In this document: piece by piece, positions 55,545-64,000 of the stretch
Layout of the letters: the number at the start of each line of letters is the position of its first letter
Position numbering within the stretch: position 1 is the first letter of the stretch
The notes under the pieces: generated by a model
The model's input: the letters and a program-made list of their open reading frames with translations, nothing else
Told to the model about the DNA's origin: nothing
Database searches by the model: none
Made by a program: the position numbers and the translations under genes
Assembly (NCBI GenBank): GCA_008330645.1
Contig: VLTN01000011.1
Span: 463,501 to 527,500, forward strand
Reading direction: 5' to 3'
Length of the DNA: 64,000 nt
Origin: Cafeteria roenbergensis
Taxonomy: Eukaryota; Sar; Bigyra; Bicosoecida; Cafeteriaceae

Positions 55545-56708
55545 ATGGCAGCCGCCGCAGCGGGGACCGACGAGGCCCGCATCATCCACGCGCTCAACGT
55601 TATGTGCCGCATGGACCCGGCGCGCGTTGGGGAGGACGCCGCACGCGTTGCTTCGCTGCTCGGCGAGGACGCCGGCGAGGACTTTTTGGAGACCGTCGAC
55701 CGCCCGCTGGCCGTGGCCAAGTGCGCATCAACTGGCAAGACGTACATCAAGTGTGACTACAACCGGGACGGCGATTCGCACCGGTGAGGGGCGCAAGCAG
55801 CTCGAGTGGTGTTGTTGCAGTGCGCTGCGATCCGCGCCTGCCAGACGCCCCACGACCTGCGGCGGCCCACGTCGCTCGCTGCGTCTGCTCGACGCGCGCA
55901 GGTCTCCCTGGAGCAACACGTATGACCCGCCCGTGGAGGCAGAGGACGGGGAGGAGGCATTCGTGCCGCCGGCCGAGCTGCGCAAGACGGAGGTCGCCGC
56001 CAACGAGCTGCTCAGCGTCTACGGCTCGCAGTACTACGGCTCTGGCGCAGCCACGTCTGCCTACTTGTGGGACCAGGACGGTGGCAGCATTGCGGGGTGC
56101 TTCCTCGTTCGCAAAGGTGGGTTGCTGCTGTGTTTGTGAGCCCCGCCGTCGCGCGAACCGCTCGCGCTGGGACCCACTTGCAGCTCGCTCGCCCCGCTCG
56201 ACCCCCCCCCCTCCCTCTTCTCTGCTTGCTGTTGTGTGTGCCGGCCGCAGACATTGAGGGCGGGCGGCACGTGAAGAGCGCCACGTGGAACAGCATCAAT
56301 GTGGTGGAGGCCACGCCCTCGCCTGCGGGCGAGGGTCAGTTCGTGTACCGGCTGACGTCCTCGCTGGTGCTGCAAGCCAGCGTCGTGAACGACGAGGTGG
56401 GCACCGTTTCCCTGTCCGGAACGCTCACGCGCAAGACGGAACGCACGCAAAAGCCCGAGGGCGCGGCGGCGGTGGGCCCGGACGCCTCCAAGCCCGACCA
56501 CATCGCGGTGTGGGGCGGCATGATCGAGGCCATGGAGAGCTCGATGCACAGCCTGATCGAGAACGTCGTGGTGGCCAAGTCTGCCACGGCGCTGTCGGCC
56601 TCACGGCAGGCGGGCTCGTCGGGGCCCGCCCCCACGGCGAGCTTCGTCGCTTCGCTCAACGCCGCCGTGGTCGCACACGGCACCAAGCGCAGCGCCCTGG
56701 ACAAGTGA
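55545..56708 (+). CDS. CAPZB: F-actin-capping protein subunit beta
   Basis: 303 residues in three exons (55545-55783, 55902-56116, 56251-56708); introns of 118 bp (GTGAGGGG to GCGCAG) and 134 bp (GTGGGTTG to CCGCAG). The joins restore [20 protein letters not shown] and CFLVRKDIEGG. CapZ beta pairs with alpha to cap actin barbed ends. Conserved stretches are the N-terminal [79 protein letters not shown] and VSLSGTLTRKTE. The end carries the usual amphipathic tentacle region (MIEAMESSMHSLIENVVVAK). Length is slightly above the usual 270-280. It is the only gene here with two introns. Confidence 0.96.
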
Positions 56709-57042
56709 GCCCCTCGCTGGGCGGCAGTCCCGCCGCGTGGGAGGCGAGTGCGGCAGGCTGCGCGCGTGCGCATGCGCACGACTTGACGGAATGGAGAGCA
56801 TGCGCGTCGACGCCGCTCACGCACCGGCCACTCACCCCGCGGCTCCGCGGACACGGGCAGGGAGACACACACAGGAACGCGGCCAATAGCGGCGGTGCAC
56901 CAGGCCCAGCGGAGAACGAGGCGGCTCCCGCGCCGCGAGCCGGGCCGCAAGGCAGAAGCGGTCTCGCCGCTGGCTCGGGGCGGCGAGCTGTCGCACCTAC
57001 CCCCACCACCACACGCCCACACTCTCCCCCAACAAAAACCAA
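56709..57042. other. Convergent intergenic region with a 16-bp palindrome
   Basis: 334 bp between the CAPZB and FAD synthase stops. Contains the perfect palindrome CGTGCGCATGCGCACG (56765-56780), a possible hairpin or protein site. No gene seen. Confidence 0.55.
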
Positions 57043-58002
57043 TCAGGAGCAGGCAGCTGCGGCACTTGCAGGCCCCGCCGACGGCCCCCCGCCGCTGGGC
57101 GGTGGCCTGGCCCTGGGCGCCCTGCCTGCGCGCTCCTGCTCCCCGTCAGAGAGCTCCCACGCTGGCCTGAACCCTGCGCCAGCCCCGCCGCGCGCCAGCG
57201 CGGGGTTGGGGCGCGACGTTGCCCTGACGCCCAGAGAAGTGAAACCGTCGGCGTAGAGGCTGCAGAAGGGCAGGTTGCAGCCGCGCAGGAAGGTCCACAC
57301 AGCGGCGTAGTCCCAACGGAGCGCCGGGCTCACGCGCATCATCGGCGGCCAGCCCGGCGTTGTGGGGCTGAAGTGCTCCAGCCCCCCTGCGAAAACACAC
57401 AAAGCGTGGGCGCGCGTGGGCGGCCGCTGGCCAAGGCGTGCCTGGCAAGCAGGCGCCCGGGGCGCGCGGGCAGCAACGCGCTGCGGCGGCAGGGGTGCAG
57501 GCAACGGCTGCGCCGCGGGCCGCGCGACAGTCTCACGCCCGTCCGGGTCCGTCGCGCGGGTTCCGATTAGGACAGCTCTGAGCCCGAACTCTTCGATGAG
57601 GCGCTCGAGGCCTTGCTTGAAGGGCGGCAGCCTCAACAACTCGAGCTTGTACTCGTGACAGGTGTCCTCCATGAACGCCTCAACCTCGGGGAAGTTGCCC
57701 TCCACCTCGAAGTACACCATCCGCACGCGGCCGAGCAACGCGCGGGCAGCTTCCTCCGCGCCCTCCGCCGCGGCAGCGTCTCCGTCAGCGTCGGTGGCAG
57801 CATCGGCGCGGGCTCGTCGAAGGCAGGCCGCTCGAAGCAAGTGGAAGACGACAGTGCTGTCCTTGCCCCCGTTGAACGAAAAGCAGACCTCCTCAGGAGA
57901 AAACACATGGAGGGCTGACTCGATCACGTCGATGCTCCTGCAGGCGAGCTCGACGGCGGGCAGTCCGGGGTTTGACGCCAACCAGGCAAGTACTTCCGCC
58001 AT
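57043..58002 (-). CDS. FAD1: FAD synthase (FMN adenylyltransferase, PAPS-reductase-like domain)
   Basis: 269 residues in two exons (57537-58002 and 57043-57386), intron 150 bp (GTGAGACT to TTCGCAG); the join gives GTRATDPDGRGLEHFSPTTP. FAD synthase transfers AMP from ATP to FMN, the last step of FAD synthesis. The PP-loop VCFSFNGGKDSTVV lies at about residues 39-52. GTRATDPDGR, FSPTTPGWPPMMRVSPALRW, WTFLRGCNLPFCSLYADGFT, TSRPNPAL and ELSDGEQERAGR follow in the order of yeast Fad1. Only the PAPS-reductase-like domain is present, without the N-terminal molybdopterin-binding domain of animal FLAD1, so it is fungal-like in layout. After ERAGR a short Pro/Gly/Ala tail replaces the expected end. 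The first ATG of the folded part was chosen; the open frame upstream to 58230 has no other ATG that I could find. Confidence 0.92.
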   Translation of the reverse strand: MAEVLAWLASNPGLPAVELACRSIDVIESALHVFSPEEVCFSFNGGKDSTVVFHLLRAACLRRARADAATDADGDAAAAEGAEEAARALLGRVRMVYFEVEGNFPEVEAFMEDTCHEYKLELLRLPPFKQGLERLIEEFGLRAVLIGTRATDPDGRETVARPAAQPLPAPLPPQRVAARAPRAPACQARLGQRPPTRAHALCVFAGGLEHFSPTTPGWPPMMRVSPALRWDYAAVWTFLRGCNLPFCSLYADGFTSLGVRATSRPNPALARGGAGAGFRPAWELSDGEQERAGRAPRARPPPSGGGPSAGPASAAAACS

Positions 58003-59255
58003 TGCTGGCAGCACCGATGCGACGGCTCCCTGGCACCACTGACAGTCGGAGGACGCCCCGGAGCGTGGCTTGGGCAGGGGGCAGCTCGGGCCCTTGGCAA
58101 AGCGGCGCCGGACGCTCGGCGGGAAACTGGTGACGTACCGACCACGGGTTGCGCTGCTCGGCCTCTGCCAAATTGCGCTCCTCTGTTGCACCACATCGCG
58201 CGAGCCAGCCTGCCTGCCAGCCTCCACCACGGCAAAATCACGCGCTCAGCTTGGCCAGCGGCAAACATACCGCCATGCCCTCACCACAGCTGCGCCATTG
58301 GAGGAGCTCTTGCACCGAATCGCTGGGGCGCCCTGGCTGAGGGCGCCGCTGACCAATCACTCCTCCGCCGGCGCGGCGAACCAGGAGCAATCGTGCTGCG
58401 CGGCGCCCGTGAGACCCTCTCCGACACCTCGCTGAGCTCGCACAGGGCCAACCTCAGACGCACAGGCTTGGCAACGAGCGGCAACGTTCGATGCGCAAGG
58501 CTGCAACTCCCCGAAGCTGCCGCGACCGGGAAGTGCCAACGGGAACAGCAGCGATGGGGACACGCTGGAACGCGTACAAAGCCGTCGATCAGCCTTTGCG
58601 GGAGCCTCTTGGCCCCGTTACGTCGCAGAGCAGTTGTGTGCTGCGCTTTTCGCGCCGCTTGCTCGCTCGCGACCGTGTGACCCCCGAACGAAGGCGCTGC
58701 CCCGAGTGGCCGGGGCTGCGGAACAGGTGCCGTTGCGCCCCCCCCAACCGCGGCGTGCAATTTGTATCGCCATGGCAAGCGTCACCAGCGACTGGAAGGG
58801 TCGAGACGGACAGGTGGGTGGGTGCGAGGTCGAAACCCCGCAAGGACGTGCAAGTTGATCGCGCTCGCCTCCCGGTCGCCGCACACAGCGCGCCGGCGCC
58901 GATGCACCAGGGGCGGCCTCCGTTGCTCACTGGAACTTCTTGGCGAGGCAGGCATCCAGACGAGCGACCGCCCAGTGCGCCGCTCGGTGACGTGGCAGCC
59001 TCGCGGCGGCGCCCGGTCGGGTTCAGCGGAGCGGGTCCCCGTTCGACGGGTGCGAGCGATTGGAGCAACACGCCCTCTTGTCCCGCCGGGGGGGGGGGGG
59101 GGGGGAAGCGGGCTGCGAGGCAGCGTTTGGGCGGGCTTCTGCGTCAGCTCTGCGCAGTGCTGCTGCAACTCGTCGTTCACCGCACTCTGCGCGAGCTGAG
59201 CCTCCCCGCGACCGGGGGGCTCGCGGTCATCCTGCGTGTGGGGACCTGTGCTCGG
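58003..59255. promoter_or_regulatory. Large divergent intergenic region
   Basis: 1253 bp between the FAD synthase and DMFase-like starts, the longest gap in the window. The DMFase frame stays open upstream to 58491, but that part resembles no protein and carries an 18-G run, so it is taken as promoter and 5' UTR. No tRNA or other gene supported. Confidence 0.5.
59088..59105. repeat. 18-base G homopolymer
   Basis: Uninterrupted run of 18 G upstream of the DMFase-like gene; may be miscounted in sequencing and could fold as a G-quadruplex. Confidence 0.9.
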
Positions 59256-62057
59256 ATGCGCATGTCCTTGGGCGCCTGCGCGGCGCTCGCGGCCGCCGTT
59301 TGCGTCTCGCCCGCCTTGGCGGCAGCAGCAGTTCGTGACGACCGCCTGGAGGCCAGGGCGGCAACGCAGTGGGCCGAGGCGTGCAAGGCACACGGGCGAT
59401 CACCTGAGGTTCCGGCTGTTGTGCGCGAGAACTGCCGCGCGGTGCTCGACGAGGACGCAGGCGGAGCTCGGCCACCTCGGTTCTGGGACGTAAACGGCGG
59501 AGGCGATGCTTCGGTCCAAGGGTTCTCGGACCGGCCCAGCTACGTGGCGGGCCAGTCAGTGCGCATTCGCGTCAGGGTTCGGCCGGAGCTGCTCGCAGAC
59601 GCGCTCTACGGGCCGGCCAACGGGACTCTCGACGGCTACTCGCTGCGCGCGGACGTGTGGCGGTTCGGGCACTATGGCGGCATGGGCGCGCGGCGCATCG
59701 CAACGGTCAAGGCCGGCGCCGCCGCGCTGGACGCAGCCGCGTCCCAGCCCGCGTGCCTGCGCGACGAGGCCACGCTGCTGGTGGACTGTGGCGTGTGGGA
59801 GGAGACGCTGCGGTGGCGCGTGCCGGACGGGGCGGTGTCGGGCCTGTTCGCTGCGCGCCTTGTGCTCACGCCTCCCGGGTGGGAGCAGTCTGCGGGCATC
59901 CCCGCGGCGCGGCGGCCCGTGTCGTCGTCGTGGCGGGTCGACAACGCGCAGTCGCCGCCCTCCCCGCAGTTCGCCAACGCAGACCACGACTACAAGGCTC
60001 CGCCCCCCTGCGGCGTCGTGGGGAGCCCGGGCGGACCGCACGCCAACTCCTCCTGCCGGGCCAGCAGGCTCCGCAACGCGCTGAGCGCCCGACGGCTGGA
60101 TGCCGCGGCAGGCGACGCTTCCGCGGTGTCGCGCGAGGCCCTTGTGGAGCCGGCGGCGTCGCTCGTGTTCTTCGTCGTGCGCCCCGCGCCTGGAGAGCGG
60201 CGCGCTCTCGTCGCCCAGGTGTCTGACGTCACGTGGCGGGCCTACAACTACTACGAGGGCCCCAACGTGTACGGCATGGCGCCCGATGCCAGGCACCGCT
60301 TCAACCTCACCGGGCGGTGGGCCGACCCCGCAGTTCGGGCCCACAAGGTGTCGCTCAACGCGCCGCTGGTGGTGCGTGACCTGCGCGGCGTGAACGCGCC
60401 GCTCGGCGTGGACCTGCCGGCCATCGCCTGGCTCGAGGCCTCCGGGTTCGACGTCGGCTACGTGTCCGGCGTGGACACGCATTGCCGCGGGGGGCGGCTC
60501 CTGCCGTCCGACCCGCACTCGCTGGGGGCGCAGGCCATCGTGTCGCTGGGCCATGACGAGTACTGGAGCGGCCGGCAGCGGCTGGCGGTCGAGGCTGCGC
60601 GCGACGAGGGCGTGTCCCTGGCGTTTTGGAGCGGGAACGAGGCGTACTGGCGCCTGCGCTGGGAGCCTGGGCTGCTCGGCAGCGCGCCGTGGGAAGACCT
60701 GGAGGAGGCTCGCCCTGGGGCTGGAGGCGACCCTGCCGCGCGGGTTCGCGAACTGCCGCTCGAGGCTCAGACCCGGTGCAACCCGCGCACCCTTGTGGTG
60801 TACAAGGAGAGTCAGGCCGATGGGAAGCTGGACCCGCGCGAGGACGAGTGGACGGGGACGTTCCGCGACGCCTCCGCCCACAACCCCGTGGCGCCCGGCC
60901 GCGGGCAGTCGGAAGCTGCCCTCACGGGGCTCATGTGGGGGGTGAACGCGTACCGCGCTGACAGCATGGAGGTGCCTCACCCGCTGGCGCAGCTGCGCCA
61001 GTGGCGAGGCACTGAGGCCGCCCAGGCTCTGCAGGGCCCGTGGCAGCGGGCGGTGCTCATGCGCGGGCTGCTCGGGCACGAGTGGGACGTGGACGCCGAC
61101 ACGGCGGCTCGGCCCGCCGGCCTCGTCAGCATGTCGCTGACCAGCCTGCACAACGTGCTGCACGCCGTGGACAACGGCGCGACCTTCGACACTGCGTCGG
61201 CAGACCACCGAATGGTGGCCTTCCGCTCGCGGGGCGGCTGCGGGCGCGCGCTGGTGTGGGCCACGGGCACCGTGCAGTGGAGCTTCGGGCTGTCGGCGCT
61301 GCACGACCGGCCAACCGCCGCGCCCACCTTTGCTGAGAGCGACGTGAACGCGCGCGTCGGCGTGGACCAGCAGGGCCCCGACTCCAGCGTGCAGCAACTG
61401 ACCGTTGGCATGCTGGCGGACATGGGCCTGCAGCCCGCAGCCGCAGGCGCGTTCCTTCCTCCGGGCATCGCCACCAGGAGGCCGTCCACCGACGAGGCGG
61501 CGCCCAGATCCGAAGTGCTCGCGGCAGAGCTGGTTGCGGCGGGTGGAGCGGACGAGGTTGCGAAGGTGGAGGCGCTGCCGCCGGCGGACGGCGCCGAGTC
61601 TCAGCCCGTACACGGCCTGCGGGCAAGGGTGCGGGCTGCAGTTGCGCTCGCCCGGTCGGGGAGGCTCTCGTTCACCGTCCTGCCACACGCGGCAGTGGTT
61701 GTGAAGGCGGCAGATGCGGGGGGCGGCCGCGTCGCCGGGGTCGAGGCTTCTGTCGACGGCGGAGTTCGCTGGCACCCCGCCCGGCCTGCGTGGGAGGTGC
61801 GGCGCCAGGGCGTGTGCGGCGGGGAGCAGGCGGGCAACGGCCGGCTGTGGCCGCGGGCCCCGCTTCCGCCGTCTGTGTGCAGCGTGCTGACGCAGTGCGA
61901 GGCAGAGGACACCGCTGGGGACGGCTGCTGGGTCGCGCACGTCCTTCTCTCCGAGCTCGATGACGAAGAGCTGGACAGGGTGACCGTCTCAGAGGCCCGC
62001 GCTCGAGCTGTTGACGACAGCTACAACCTCGAGGGCGCGCGTTGCGGTGAGGCATAG
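59256..62057 (+). CDS. Secreted N,N-dimethylformamidase beta-subunit-like protein
   Basis: 933 residues, one exon, start at the ATG of a signal peptide (MRMSLGACAALAAAVCVSPA). The main part matches the N,N-dimethylformamidase large-subunit family, best known from bacteria, whose mononuclear iron site (held by two Tyr and one Glu) hydrolyses dimethylformamide to dimethylamine and formate. Seen: SYVAGQSVRIRVRV near the start, VTWRAYNYYEGPNVYG (about 326-341), ALGVD-type FDVGYVSGVDTH, SLGHDEYWS (about 429-437), FWSGNEAYWRLRW (about 458-470), a WTGTFRD segment and VWATGTVQWSFGLSALHD. The C-terminus has an Ig-like GVEASVDGGVRWHPARPAW segment, as in some bacterial relatives. The real substrate is unknown. 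With no intron and a mainly bacterial family, transfer from bacteria is plausible, though GC and codon use match the neighbours. Confidence 0.82.
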   Translation: MRMSLGACAALAAAVCVSPALAAAAVRDDRLEARAATQWAEACKAHGRSPEVPAVVRENCRAVLDEDAGGARPPRFWDVNGGGDASVQGFSDRPSYVAGQSVRIRVRVRPELLADALYGPANGTLDGYSLRADVWRFGHYGGMGARRIATVKAGAAALDAAASQPACLRDEATLLVDCGVWEETLRWRVPDGAVSGLFAARLVLTPPGWEQSAGIPAARRPVSSSWRVDNAQSPPSPQFANADHDYKAPPPCGVVGSPGGPHANSSCRASRLRNALSARRLDAAAGDASAVSREALVEPAASLVFFVVRPAPGERRALVAQVSDVTWRAYNYYEGPNVYGMAPDARHRFNLTGRWADPAVRAHKVSLNAPLVVRDLRGVNAPLGVDLPAIAWLEASGFDVGYVSGVDTHCRGGRLLPSDPHSLGAQAIVSLGHDEYWSGRQRLAVEAARDEGVSLAFWSGNEAYWRLRWEPGLLGSAPWEDLEEARPGAGGDPAARVRELPLEAQTRCNPRTLVVYKESQADGKLDPREDEWTGTFRDASAHNPVAPGRGQSEAALTGLMWGVNAYRADSMEVPHPLAQLRQWRGTEAAQALQGPWQRAVLMRGLLGHEWDVDADTAARPAGLVSMSLTSLHNVLHAVDNGATFDTASADHRMVAFRSRGGCGRALVWATGTVQWSFGLSALHDRPTAAPTFAESDVNARVGVDQQGPDSSVQQLTVGMLADMGLQPAAAGAFLPPGIATRRPSTDEAAPRSEVLAAELVAAGGADEVAKVEALPPADGAESQPVHGLRARVRAAVALARSGRLSFTVLPHAAVVVKAADAGGGRVAGVEASVDGGVRWHPARPAWEVRRQGVCGGEQAGNGRLWPRAPLPPSVCSVLTQCEAEDTAGDGCWVAHVLLSELDDEELDRVTVSEARARAVDDSYNLEGARCGEA

Positions 62058-62507
62058 GGAGAAGGCGCGGCGTGGGGGGAGAGGGGGGGGAGTGCAGGGG
62101 CAATGCGCGTTGCCGGCAGCGTGGCCACAACCCGAGATTCCAGCAACTGCGTGTGTGTGCGGCCGGCAGAGCAGCACTGTCGCGCAACTCGAGAGCAGAG
62201 GCAACGGGTCGCAACCTTGCGCACAACCGTCCAGAAGCTGCCTCAGCGTCCAACGATGGCGACGAGCCGCCTGCGGCGCGGTCCCCCGGGGGCGAAATCT
62301 GCTGCCGTTGTGCGACTGCACGGCGGGGAGCCCCAGGCTGCGCCCCAGGGCGGCGGGGGTCCGGCGCGCCGAGAGGCGCGTGGTCTCTCAGTTGCCGCTC
62401 ACTTGCACCAGTCTCGCAAGGGCGCGCAGCAGAGTTCCGGCGCGCACGCAGCCCCCAGTACGAGTGCTGGTGGTGCCCGGCGCCTGGCTGCGGATGCCAG
62501 GCGGCGC
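62058..62507. promoter_or_regulatory. Intergenic region between DMFase-like and coiled-coil genes
   Basis: 450 bp between tandem plus-strand genes; expected to hold a 3' UTR and a promoter. Nothing recognisable seen. Confidence 0.4.
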
Positions 62508-64000
62508 ATGGCCAAGCATGGACCGTCCGGCGACGGCAGCCGCGGCCCGGATGCGTTTGGCGCCGAGGCTGCGGACGGAAAGCGGCAGGACGAGTACGTT
62601 CACAACCTGCAGCAGCAGGTCTACCTGCTTGAAATCGAGGCGGCCACTCTCCGCGCCAAGTCAGGGATGCCAGAGGGCGGTGTGGCAAGCGCGGTTGACG
62701 CCGACAGGCGAGGAATGGCATTTGGAGACGACCGCGCTGGACCAGCTTACGCACGGCCCTCGGCGCTGCCAAGCGGCCGCTCTGGCCGCAGGTCGGCCTC
62801 CCCTCTGGGACTTGGCGGGAGGAGCGGGGCAGGGGGGGGCAGCGGCCCTTGGGGGGCTCCCAGCCATGCGGGCTCCGCCGACATGTTTGATGAGGCCGAC
62901 GACGGCGGCGAAGCGGTGGCACGGGAGCGCCTTGCCGCACATGAGCTTGCAAATCCCTTCATTGCCGCTGCCCGGACCAGGCCTGCAGGAGTGGAGGATG
63001 TCCTCACGCAGTTCCGCGGCCGGGTGGCAGCCATCGAGGAGCACTGCCGCGAGTGCCTTGCCGCAGCCGGTCGCCGAGAGGCAGCCCTTCGCCGCCGCGT
63101 GATTGCCTTGACCACGCTCACGGAGCAGTACCGCGCAGAGCTCGGCAGGCTGGAGGAAGTTCACGATGCGGAGCGCAGGTCCTGGGAGTCGAGGCTGCGG
63201 GCAGCCGCTCACGCCCAGGCCACGGCGGAATCGCGGGCAGCAGCGAGCGACCAGCGCTACGAAGACTGCGCGGCGGCCTCTGAAGCGATGCAAACGCGCT
63301 TCGAGGCGGCTGCGGCAGAGCAGGCCGCGAAGATTGACGCGCTGGAGGCCGACGTTGCGGAGCTCACTGCCAAGCTACTTGCCGCACGCGAAGAGTCGGA
63401 GCGCGCTCGAGCGGCCGAGGCGCAGGCGTTGGGGGAGTCCGCGACGCTGCGAGAGCAGCTGGCGGAGGCCACGCGACGCGGGGACGCCGCAGAGGAGCGC
63501 GCCCAGGCCGCAGCCGACCAAGCCGCCGCTGCCCAAGCGGCTCAAGCTCGCGCTGAGGCAGAGGCGGACGACTGCCGGACGGCGCTCGGCCGCGCCAGAG
63601 ACGACGCGGAGCGTGCATGCGCTGCTGAGCGGAGGGCGAAAACTGCGCAGGCCAAGGCGGAGAGCGAGCGTGCTGCTGCGGAGGATCGGGGCGAGAAGCT
63701 TCGGGCGGCAGCCACGGAGGCAGAAGTCGCCATGGTGGAGGCGCAGGAAGAGAGTGCCGCAACCAGAGCCGCGAACGAGGAGGCCGAAGCGGCACTTGCC
63801 GCGCTTCGGTCCAAGCTTCGCGATGTGGCTGCGGAGGCAGCAGCGACCAATGACGAGCTGCGAGAGGCTGTTGCCTTGCGGGCAGAATCCGACGCCCGCG
63901 AGGAGCATGAGCGCTCCGCGCATCAGTCGGCAAGCGAAGCGCGGGACGAGATGAGCGCAAGCCTGCAGCGCGCCCTGGCACAGCTCGAGGAAGCCCGACG
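62508..64000 (+). CDS. Coiled-coil protein, C-terminus beyond window
   Basis: 497 residues to the right edge, open at the end. The start is the ATG of MAKHGPSGDGSRG, 30 codons before the motif DEYVHNLQQQVYLLEIEAAT. That motif (Y-x-x-NLQQQ-x-Y-x-LE) resembles, from memory, the N-termini of some ciliary coiled-coil proteins, which suggests but does not prove a flagellar role. A Gly/Ser-rich stretch (about 65-125) follows, then a GRVAAIEEHCRECLAAAGR segment and from about residue 185 a continuous heptad coiled coil rich in Ala/Glu/Arg. No catalytic domain in view. Confidence 0.7.
   Translation, partial: MAKHGPSGDGSRGPDAFGAEAADGKRQDEYVHNLQQQVYLLEIEAATLRAKSGMPEGGVASAVDADRRGMAFGDDRAGPAYARPSALPSGRSGRRSASPLGLGGRSGAGGGSGPWGAPSHAGSADMFDEADDGGEAVARERLAAHELANPFIAAARTRPAGVEDVLTQFRGRVAAIEEHCRECLAAAGRREAALRRRVIALTTLTEQYRAELGRLEEVHDAERRSWESRLRAAAHAQATAESRAAASDQRYEDCAAASEAMQTRFEAAAAEQAAKIDALEADVAELTAKLLAAREESERARAAEAQALGESATLREQLAEATRRGDAAEERAQAAADQAAAAQAAQARAEAEADDCRTALGRARDDAERACAAERRAKTAQAKAESERAAAEDRGEKLRAAATEAEVAMVEAQEESAATRAANEEAEAALAALRSKLRDVAAEAAATNDELREAVALRAESDAREEHERSAHQSASEARDEMSASLQRALAQLEEAR

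Noticed and set aside
58797-58860. Possible tRNA T-arm (GAGGTCGAAACCCC)
   Set aside because: The flanking stems do not pair and no acceptor stem, D-arm or anticodon arm could be built.
58491-59255. N-terminal extension of the DMFase-like protein
   Set aside because: Open in frame but without a protein-like pattern, crossed by an 18-G run, and it would place the signal peptide internally.

Overview
This is nuclear DNA from a GC-rich (roughly 70 percent by eye), gene-dense microbial eukaryote. The evidence is ten spliceosomal introns, each of which restores a conserved protein frame (nine start GTGAG, all end in C/T-GCAG), mitochondrial-type presequences, and purely eukaryotic genes: VPS8 of CORVET, HAT1, an F-actin capping protein beta subunit and a giant midasin-type AAA+ ATPase. 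GC-rich bikonts such as some stramenopiles would fit, but no lineage-diagnostic gene was found, so the lineage is left open. I saw no transposon, virus, CRISPR, rRNA or tRNA.

Layout: fifteen protein genes. On the minus strand are a giant AAA+ ATPase that runs off the left edge (1-20981), a uridine-phosphorylase-like enzyme with a C-terminal membrane segment (21623-22881) and a secreted parallel beta-helix protein (23200-25637). Then three plus-strand genes: a NOL1/NOP2/Sun RNA m5C methyltransferase (25775-27388), a membrane-anchored type-B carboxylesterase (27653-30804) and HAT1 (31055-33802). From there the strand alternates gene by gene: Ala-rich orphan (-, 34092-38423), VPS8 (+, 39127-48293), orphan (-, 48513-50339), RsmH/METTL15-type rRNA methyltransferase (+, 50551-53253), pyruvate dehydrogenase E1 beta (-, 53648-55355), CAPZB (+, 55545-56708), FAD synthase (-, 57043-58002), secreted N,N-dimethylformamidase-like protein (+, 59256-62057). 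A plus-strand coiled-coil gene runs off the right edge (62508-64000).

The genes form no pathway. Several neighbours are head-to-head over only 137-211 bp (NSUN/beta-helix, orphan/RsmH, PDHB/CAPZB), so shared bidirectional promoters are likely. Loose themes are mitochondrial function (PDHB, the RsmH homologue, perhaps the Ala-rich orphan), RNA methylation and ribosome biogenesis (NSUN, RsmH, midasin-like protein), and secreted or surface hydrolases (beta-helix, esterase, DMFase-like).

The recurring oddity is protein inflation. VPS8, HAT1, the RsmH homologue and the NSUN enzyme keep recognisable cores but carry large Ala/Gly/Asp/Glu-rich insertions or tails. Introns are few and mostly near the 5' end. 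The extreme GC bias also leaves very long antisense frames open; these were treated as artefacts.
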